A stretch of DNA of 11,770 nucleotides from Thermoleophilia bacterium. GTDB lineage: Bacteria; Actinomycetota; Thermoleophilia; Gaiellales; Gaiellaceae. The notes under the pieces are model-generated. The model did not search any database and had not been told where the DNA came from. It worked only from the letters and a program-made list of their open reading frames with translations. Numbering within the stretch: position 1 is the first letter of the stretch; the number at the start of each line of letters is the position of its first letter. The stretch lies in contig JABFWJ010000024.1 of the NCBI GenBank assembly GCA_013362295.1, positions 1 through 11,770 of the forward strand, written 5' to 3'. Of the stretch, positions 7,601 through 11,770 are shown piece after piece. Made by a program: the position numbers and the translations under genes.

Positions 7601-8011
7601 CCGCCCTTCAAGGCGGGCAAGACACGCGCGATCCTGATGGCCTCCGACTATCAGGAGGCGAAGAACATCAACACGGTCGGCAACGACATCTATCCGAACA
7701 CGCGCTTCCTGCTCACGCGGTTCACCGTCGTGAAGGGCCCGACGATCACGTGGATCGAGCCGCCCGCGCACGTCTGCGCCCTCAAGAACGACCGGCTCGT
7801 CGTCGTCGCCGACTCCACGACCAAGGTGCGGAGGGTCGCGTTCCGGGACAACGGCCGGCAGATCGGCGTCGACCGGACAGGGCAGGGCGTCTACTCGATC
7901 GACTGGAAGACCGCCGGGCTCAAGAAGGGCACGCACCGGCTGCTCGCGACGGTCACCGACGCCTCGGGCCGCAAGGCCGCGGCCGGTCGCGTGCTCAGAG
8001 TCTGCAGATAA
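4628..8011 (+). CDS. secreted S8-family serine peptidase (subtilase) with PA insertion and C-terminal Ig-like domain
   Basis: A large exported protease of 1127 residues. TTG 4628 starts a signal peptide: Arg-Arg, a hydrophobic core LLLSAVIGLVAA, and an ASA|A cleavage site near residues 21-22. Earlier in-frame codons cross the fabI gene and lack this logic. Residues about 56-160 look like an inhibitor I9-type propeptide (TRVIVRLGAPPLAAW, then SILLDGLTVRLPARSLPKLL and VRAVTKVYPS). The peptidase triad is complete: Asp190 (GVVDTGVD), His248 (HGTHVSGIAAG), Ser599 (AGTSMATPHIAGAAALL), with oxyanion Asn357 (AAGND). A protease-associated domain is inserted at about 385-545 (VKGKILLADRGTCTF from residue 462). 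Beta-rich domains follow, then an Ig-like domain from about 1036 to the end. That domain is flanked by Cys1050 and Cys1126, a likely disulphide. There is no cell-wall sorting motif or membrane tail, so it is probably released. The layout recalls actinobacterial and cell-envelope subtilases; the substrate is unknown. Confidence 0.92.
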   Translation: MRRPLLLSAVIGLVAATSASAALTPIRRDAREGEGALPRVRAGTLHIPVPAQRGWTRVIVRLGAPPLAAWSSDRTLASASRAQALDVTSASSRAYLAKLAQLQRSAAAQVRAAVPAAEVQSRFSILLDGLTVRLPARSLPKLLGVRAVTKVYPSLSYSTTLDRGPSVINAPALETATGDEGQGIKIGVVDTGVDAKNPFLNPAGFAYPPGFPRGDKKLTTPKVIVARVFPGPIRDRNSNKAFDRTEPHGTHVSGIAAGDAGTTAPKGPDHPATANLSGVAPRAWIGNYRVFTVPTPLGHQANTPEIVHAFESAVADGMNVINFSGGGPQTDPANDAMYETIRNVARAGVVPVIAAGNDREDFGLGTTGSPGTAPDAISVAATSNNHVFAPALGVVNGPPSLGAVPLQSAGGAKLPGAWSTLDQTIVDVTSVLGTDGKPVESHLCGSATAPNTTLGTLPRNAVKGKILLADRGTCTFISKALRAARGGAIGLILIDNRFGEANPIPIRLPIAGGMISDLDGQQLRAYLAAHGGQAAIRVSNGIQEISTNRGGVITSFSSAGPTDFGHMLKPDVSAPGLDVLSSTPPATTGSTFAVFAGTSMATPHIAGAAALLLERHPSWTPYNVKSALMSTAGPAWGDTARTQEAPVLLEGAGLANAMAADDPKILTDPQSLSFQRLNIATGAQRSSMLLTVSDTGDGGGDWSVGVAPQSQTSGVEIDVPGTIHVPPGGDVALPVTVRAAIDANLGENYGFIVLRGNSVVRRVPYAFIVERPALANAPVVQLKKLQTGNTRSGTNRVSVYCCPAEPFGPPPNYIGATMNEDGAEHMYSVDINEPIVNFGVSVLATSPGALVDPFVLGSKNENDVQGYAGIPTDVNALTFDANIDVGAAGVQFPRLQRFYVSVDSRADPFTNRSQKGGYLLNAWIDDLTPPAARILTTRVTAGRPLIVAQAVDSGAGVDPLSLVLNYNNALVGASAYDPSTGLIVIGIPSAAPPFKAGKTRAILMASDYQEAKNINTVGNDIYPNTRFLLTRFTVVKGPTITWIEPPAHVCALKNDRLVVVADSTTKVRRVAFRDNGRQIGVDRTGQGVYSIDWKTAGLKKGTHRLLATVTDASGRKAAAGRVLRVCR

Positions 8012-8724
8012 GCGTCGTCACCGGCGCGTCCTCGGGCATCGGGGCGGAGCTCGTGCGTGCGCTGCAGGCACGCGGGTCGCTCGTCGTCGGCCTCTCTCGC
8101 CGTCCCTCCCGGGCGGACGAGCACGAGGAGTGCGACGTCGCGGACCGGGCGGCGGTGGACGCCGTCGCGGCGCGCGTGCTCCAGCGTCATCCGCGCATCG
8201 ACCTGCTGGTCAACAACGCTGGCGTCGGCGCGCGCGGCAACTACCTCGACGTCGAGCCCGAGGTGATCGAGCGCGTCATGCGCGTCAACTACCTCGGTTC
8301 CGTCTGGACGACCCTCGCGTTCCTGCCCGGCCTCGACCGAGGCTCGCGCCTCGTCAACCTCGTCTCGGTCGCCGGGACGGTGGCCGGCGGGCCGTACTCG
8401 GCCTCGAAGCACGCGCAGCTCGCCTTCTCGCGCTCGATCACTGTGGAGCTCGCCCGCCGCGGTGTTTTCGTGCACACGGTGAATCCCGGCTTCGTCGAGA
8501 CCGAGGGGTTCCCGCAGCGCGACCGGTTCGGCCCGTTGAGCTCGAGGCTCGTCGCCGAGCCGCAGCTCGTCGTCGAGCGCCTGCTCGACGCGGTCGACAA
8601 GAACAGGCGCGAGATCGTCGTGCCCCGCTGGTATCGCCCGGCCGCCTGGATCCAGGCGCTCGCGCCGGGCATCGTCGCTACCGCGCGAGCACGTACCAGC
8701 CGACGACGGCTTCGTAGCCGCTAG
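8002..8724 (+). CDS. short-chain dehydrogenase/reductase (SDR) with a non-standard start codon
   Basis: A classical SDR that would oxidise or reduce an alcohol/carbonyl with NAD(P); substrate unknown. Counting from CTG 8002 (240 aa), the cofactor loop TGASSGIG is at 7-14, NNAG at 71-74, and the catalytic residues are Ser122, Tyr132 and Lys136 (YSASK). The Ser-Tyr spacing is 10, against the usual 13. The C-terminus has PGFVETEGF and ends in an Arg-rich tail. No ATG, GTG or TTG lies before the glycine loop in this frame after the subtilase domain; the next, GTG 8053, would delete the loop. The natural start point is CTG 8002 or ATA 8008. ATA overlaps the subtilase stop as ATAA, where ATGA would be the normal coupled junction. 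The 3' end overlaps the opposing methyltransferase gene by 47 nt. The protein family is certain; the start is not, and a start-codon mutation or a sequence error is possible. Confidence 0.8.
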   Translation: MQISVVTGASSGIGAELVRALQARGSLVVGLSRRPSRADEHEECDVADRAAVDAVAARVLQRHPRIDLLVNNAGVGARGNYLDVEPEVIERVMRVNYLGSVWTTLAFLPGLDRGSRLVNLVSVAGTVAGGPYSASKHAQLAFSRSITVELARRGVFVHTVNPGFVETEGFPQRDRFGPLSSRLVAEPQLVVERLLDAVDKNRREIVVPRWYRPAAWIQALAPGIVATARARTSRRRLRSR

Positions 8725-9346
8725 GCGCCAGGGCGCGCGCGCATTCCCGCTCGGAGCCCTCGCAGCCGGCGAGGTCGAGGTATGCGTCCAGGTCGCGCGG
8801 CTCGCGCACGACGTCCTGGCGGCGCAGTACGAGGCCATTCGCGTCGAACAATCCGCGCAGGTCGTTGTCGGCGAGGATCCGGCTGGTCGACGGGTCACGG
8901 GCATGCTCGAACCGTGTCAGCTCGAGGGCGGCGAGTGGGTCGACCGGCGCGAGCTGGTCGACGACAAGGATCGTCCCGCCGGGTCGGGTCACGCGCGCGA
9001 GCTCGGCGACGATGAGCTCCGGACGGCGGGTGTGGTGCAGCGTCCGCAGCGTCCCGGCGACGTCGAACTCGCCCCGGTCGAACGGCAGATGCTCGCCGTC
9101 GCCGACGACGACCTCGACGTTCTCCGGCGCGTCGGCGCGAGCCCGCGCCGCGAGCTCCTCGTCGATCTCGACCGCCACCACCTCGCGCACGCGGGGAGCG
9201 AGCGCGAAGGCGAGCGCGCCTGTTCCGGCGCCGACGTCGAGCACGCGCTCGTCGCCGCTGAGCTGCAGCAGCGACTCGAGCCGCTCGGCGAGTGCGGCGG
9301 CGCGGTCGCGCTGCAGCGCGGCGCGGCGCTCGGCGTTCGTCGTCAT
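8678..9346 (-). CDS. class I SAM-dependent methyltransferase
   Basis: A 222-residue Rossmann-fold methyltransferase of the UbiE/Methyltransf_11 type, presumably cytosolic; the methyl acceptor is unknown. Motif I is VLDVGAGTG (35-43). The acidic end of strand two is VVAVEID (56-62), followed by VVVGDGEHLPFD (79-90) with the Asp that contacts the adenine. The strand-four region is FDVAGTLRTLHHTRRP (94-109), and the post-motif LARVTRPGGTILVVDQ runs 116-131. The C-terminal part covers the catalytic site and has no motif I can tie to a substrate. Start ATG 9346 overlaps the alr stop by four nucleotides (ATGA), so translation is coupled and it is the third gene of the nnr-alr unit. Its last 47 nt overlap the opposing SDR gene. 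In many bacteria a tsaE gene follows nnr/alr; here a methyltransferase takes that place. A role in lipid, quinone or small-molecule methylation is possible but undetermined. Confidence 0.88.
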   Translation of the reverse strand: MTTNAERRAALQRDRAAALAERLESLLQLSGDERVLDVGAGTGALAFALAPRVREVVAVEIDEELAARARADAPENVEVVVGDGEHLPFDRGEFDVAGTLRTLHHTRRPELIVAELARVTRPGGTILVVDQLAPVDPLAALELTRFEHARDPSTSRILADNDLRGLFDANGLVLRRQDVVREPRDLDAYLDLAGCEGSERECARALAPSGYEAVVGWYVLAR

Positions 9347-10359
9347 GAGTCGACCACCACGCGCCGGGCACGCTCAGGCGAAGTGTTGATGCCGCACGCG
9401 AGCTCATACGTGATCGTGCCCGCCACCGCCGCATGCTCCTCCAGCGGCACACCGCGGCCGACGATCGTCACGGGGGTCCCGGACGGGAGCTCCCGATCGA
9501 GCTCGACCGCGGTCGCATCCATCGAGATCGTTCCGACCACGTGTCGGCGCTCGCCCGCCACCCGGACCTCGGTGCCCGTCAGGTCGCGGCGGAAACCGTC
9601 CGCGTAGCCGACGGGCACGATGCCGATCCACGTATCGCGCTCCGCGACGAACCGGCGCCCGTAGCCGGTGGACTCGCCTGTGCGCAGCAGCTTCGACTGC
9701 GCGATCTCGCTCGTCCAGGAGAGCACCGGCTCGAGCCCGTCCTCCGCCGCGTCGGTCCCGAACGGCGAGAGCCCGTACAGCGCGATGCCGCACCGCGCCG
9801 CGTCGAATCGCGCCTCGGGCAGCCGAAGCGCCGCTGCGCTGTTCGCCGCATGGCGGGTGAGGTGCGCGAGCGGCGCTGAGGCCTCGCGGAAGCGCTCGAC
9901 CTGCGCACGCGCAAACTCGAGATCGGTGTCGGCTGTGGCGAGGTGGGTCATTACGCCGACCACTTCCCTCGTCGGGGAGGGCAGCTCCGAGGCGCCCCAG
10001 CGGCCCATCCCGGTGTCGATCTTCAGATGCACGGCCACGCCTTCCGGAATCTCGTTCGCCGGAACGACGAGCGCAAGGTCCGCGTCGCGCGCCTGCGCCA
10101 CCTCGCGGTTCGACGCCGGGCCCATGACGAGGATGCGTGCGGCCGGGATCGCGGCGCGGAGATCGAGCGCCTCGGGCACGGTCGCGACGCACAGCGTCGT
10201 CGCCCCCGCGGCGAGAGCCGCGTCCGCACAGTCGACGGCGCCGTGTCCGTAGCCGTTCGCCTTCACGACCGCCCACAGCTCGGTTCCCTCGAGCGCCCGC
10301 AGCAGCGTCCTGACGTTGCGCCGCAATGCGCCCAGGTCGATCGTGATCTCGCTTCTCAA
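9343..10359 (-). CDS. alr: alanine racemase, compact form
   Basis: Interconverts L- and D-alanine with PLP, supplying D-Ala for peptidoglycan. The PLP lysine is Lys33 in AVVKANGYGHG. The opposite catalytic base, Tyr252, is in VPVGYADGFRRDL. KIDTGMGRWG (113-122), HAANSAAAL (170-178), RCGIALYGLSPFG (189-201), STGYGRRF (230-237) and GTISMDATAVEL (276-287) follow in the normal order. At 338 residues it is some 30 shorter than typical Alr. Most of the gap lies between ALVVPANEIPEG and VAVHLKIDTG (about 96-113), where other racemases have an extra helix of the barrel. Start is TTG 10359, giving a TTGA overlap with the nnr stop; no ATG or GTG fits ahead of the first beta strand EITIDLGAL. Gene order nnr-alr is widespread. 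All catalytic residues are intact, so I expect an active enzyme. Confidence 0.93.
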   Translation of the reverse strand: MRSEITIDLGALRRNVRTLLRALEGTELWAVVKANGYGHGAVDCADAALAAGATTLCVATVPEALDLRAAIPAARILVMGPASNREVAQARDADLALVVPANEIPEGVAVHLKIDTGMGRWGASELPSPTREVVGVMTHLATADTDLEFARAQVERFREASAPLAHLTRHAANSAAALRLPEARFDAARCGIALYGLSPFGTDAAEDGLEPVLSWTSEIAQSKLLRTGESTGYGRRFVAERDTWIGIVPVGYADGFRRDLTGTEVRVAGERRHVVGTISMDATAVELDRELPSGTPVTIVGRGVPLEEHAAVAGTITYELACGINTSPERARRVVVDS

Positions 10360-11759
10360 TGGAGCGGCGCGCGCTGCAGGCCGTGGCCTGCGAGCGCACG
10401 CTGGAGCGCAGGCAGCAGGTCGGAGGCGATCATGCCGGGCTGCGGATCGACGAGCTCGGCCGCGACACCGTGCGCGGCGGCCGCGACACCGGCGCCGAGA
10501 CGGGCGTCCATGCCCTTCGCGAGGAAGGCCGCGACGATCCCGGTGAGGACGTCGCCGGACCCGGCGGTGGCGAGCGCCGGCGTGCCGTAGGTCGCGACGA
10601 GCACGCCCTCACGCGGTGTCGCGACGATCGTGTCGGCGCCCTTCAGCAGCGCGACAGCGCCGAAGCGGGTGGCGGCCCGCCGTGCCGACTCGAGGCGGTG
10701 AGCGTCGACCTCGCGGCTCCGGCCGCCGAGCAGCCGCGCGAGCTCGCCGGAGTGCGGCGTCAGCACCGTGGGTGCTGCACGTGTGAACGGCTCGAGCTCC
10801 CAGAGCGCGTCCGCGTCGAGCACGACGGGCAAGGTCAGCCGGTCGAGGAGGATCCGGACGAGCTCGACCGTGCCGTCGCTGCGGCCGAGGCCCGGACCGA
10901 TTGCGACCGCCTGCGCCTTCTCGGCGGCTTCGAGGATCGCGTCAGCCGACCGCGGCAGGAGCCGGCCGGCATTGTCCTCCGGCAGCGGGCGCTTCACGAC
11001 TTCGAGCAGCGACGCCTCGAGGATCGGGAGTGCGGACTCGGGCGCCGCGACCGCGACGTAGCCGGCGTCGGCGCGGAAAGCCGCGCGTGCCGCGAGCATC
11101 GGGGCTCCGGTGAGACCGCGCGAGCCGCCCACGACCAGCACCGAACCGGCCGTGTACTTCGTCGAGTCCGCACGCTTGCGCGGGACCTCGAGCAGTGCCG
11201 AGGCGGGAACGAGCGAGTGCTCGTGCTCGCGGGGACGCAGCCCGATCGGCGCGATGTGCACGGCGCCCGCGTGGAAGCGGCCGGGCGCGATCGCGAGCCC
11301 CACCTTGGCCGCGCCGAAGGTCACGGTCGCTTCAGCCCGGACCGCGACGCCGGGGATCTCGCCGGTCGTCGCGTTCACGCCGGACGGAACATCGACCGCC
11401 ACGACCGGTCGGCCGCTCACCTTGATCCGCTCGATCATCCGCGCGGCATCCTCACGCGGCGCGTCGCGCAGGCCGATTCCGAGCAGCGCGTCGACGATCA
11501 CGTCCGGCTCGCCGAGCTCGCCGACGCCGTCGACGACGCGCACCTCGCGGCCCGCCTCTTGCAGGACGCGCGCACACACCTTGCCGTCGCCGCCGTTGTT
11601 CCCCTTCCCGCACACGACGGTGACGGCCCCCGGGAACAGGCGCAGGACGAGGTCGGCGACGGCGGCGCCCGCCCGCTCCATCAGCTCCTCGAGTGGTCCC
11701 TGATGCGCCTCCACGGCGAGCCGCGTCTCCTCCGCCGTGAGAAGAGGCTCCAACCACAT
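10356..11759 (-). CDS. nnr: bifunctional NAD(P)H-hydrate epimerase / ADP-dependent NAD(P)H-hydrate dehydratase
   Basis: Repairs hydrated NADH and NADPH. The N-terminal YjeF_N domain epimerises the R-hydrate, and the C-terminal ribokinase-like domain dehydrates the S-form with ADP. Of 467 residues, about 1-195 are the epimerase: MERAGAAVADL (27-37), GKGNNGGDG (51-59), VDALLGIGL (89-97) and DVPSGVNATTGE (123-134). About 200-460 are the dehydratase: TAGSVLVVGGSRGLTGAPML (203-222), AIGPGLGR (286-293), LDADAL (314-319), LTPHSGEL (333-340), LLKGADTIV (371-379) and ATAGSGDVLTGI (397-408). The epimerase domain is compact: only about 20 residues lie between QEAG (67-70) and VDALLG, where a longer loop and helix are usual. 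GKGNNGG replaces the commoner GPGNNGG. ATG 11759 is the start, with GGAG 7 nt upstream. It leads the nnr-alr-methyltransferase operon and overlaps alr by four nucleotides. Confidence 0.94.
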   Translation of the reverse strand: MWLEPLLTAEETRLAVEAHQGPLEELMERAGAAVADLVLRLFPGAVTVVCGKGNNGGDGKVCARVLQEAGREVRVVDGVGELGEPDVIVDALLGIGLRDAPREDAARMIERIKVSGRPVVAVDVPSGVNATTGEIPGVAVRAEATVTFGAAKVGLAIAPGRFHAGAVHIAPIGLRPREHEHSLVPASALLEVPRKRADSTKYTAGSVLVVGGSRGLTGAPMLAARAAFRADAGYVAVAAPESALPILEASLLEVVKRPLPEDNAGRLLPRSADAILEAAEKAQAVAIGPGLGRSDGTVELVRILLDRLTLPVVLDADALWELEPFTRAAPTVLTPHSGELARLLGGRSREVDAHRLESARRAATRFGAVALLKGADTIVATPREGVLVATYGTPALATAGSGDVLTGIVAAFLAKGMDARLGAGVAAAAHGVAAELVDPQPGMIASDLLPALQRALAGHGLQRAPLH

Positions 11760-11766
11760 TGGGCGG

Positions 11767-11770
11767 CTCC
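11767..11770 (-). promoter_or_regulatory. ribosome binding site of nnr
   Basis: On the minus strand GGAG stands 7 nt before ATG 11759, a normal Shine-Dalgarno spacing, and fixes the start. It touches the window edge, so nothing can be said about the promoter or about a further upstream gene of the operon. Confidence 0.5.

Noticed and set aside
4598..7936. Very long open frame (about 1112 codons) antisense to the subtilase gene
   Set aside because: It is Arg/Asp/Gly/Val-rich with no recognisable motif, the usual by-product of strong third-position G/C in the real gene on the other strand, which has a full subtilase triad and signal peptide.
7750..8001. ATG 7750 as the start of the SDR, giving an 84-residue N-terminal extension
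   Set aside because: The extra residues are the out-of-frame reading of the subtilase Ig-like domain and look like a GC shadow; SDRs begin just before the glycine loop.
1..11770. CRISPR arrays, insertion sequences, attachment sites, or signs of recent transfer
   Set aside because: No regularly spaced repeats, transposase motifs or terminal inverted repeats were seen, and base and codon use look even along the window.

Overview
This is an ordinary-looking, gene-dense stretch of a GC-rich bacterial chromosome (by eye well over 60% G+C, with strong G/C at third codon positions). It carries ten protein genes, one of them cut by the left edge. Frequent 4-nt gene overlaps, GTG/TTG starts, putative leaderless promoters, a luciferase-like oxidoreductase paired with a coenzyme-F420-NADP-oxidoreductase-like protein, and the general protein style suggest Actinomycetota, perhaps the Thermoleophilia (Gaiellales/Solirubrobacterales). 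That placement is inference; no marker gene in the window fixes it. I see no tRNA, rRNA, CRISPR array, insertion sequence or phage gene.

Left region (1-3598). A minus-strand pair, an aldo/keto reductase followed by a DNA-3-methyladenine glycosylase that runs off the left edge, is transcribed away from a plus-strand set. The plus-strand set is a luciferase-like monooxygenase, a coupled NAD(P)-binding F420-oxidoreductase-like protein, and a 144-residue protein of unknown function. That last gene appears to have its own start signal and ends in a hairpin. The two arms share a 173-bp spacer.

Middle (3599-8724). After a 248-bp convergent spacer holding small inverted repeats, a Bacillus-like enoyl-ACP reductase (FabI) on the minus strand and a large secreted subtilase on the plus strand diverge from only 40 bp. 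Each has a TAnnnT box just before its start codon, so both may be leaderless. A short-chain dehydrogenase follows the subtilase directly. It has no usual start codon at the expected place: the junction reads ATAA where ATGA would be normal.

Right region (8678-11770). A tight minus-strand operon runs nnr (NAD(P)H-hydrate epimerase/dehydratase), alr (alanine racemase), then a class I methyltransferase. Each junction is a 4-nt overlap. The methyltransferase gene runs 47 nt tail-to-tail into the dehydrogenase gene. The nnr-alr pairing is widespread; the methyltransferase is the local variation.

I found no convincing evidence of a wholly new system. The points most worth a second look are the ATA/CTG start of the dehydrogenase, the 40-bp face-to-face leaderless promoters of fabI and the subtilase, the coupled luciferase-like/F420-reductase-like pair, and the compact forms of Alr and of the NnrE domain.
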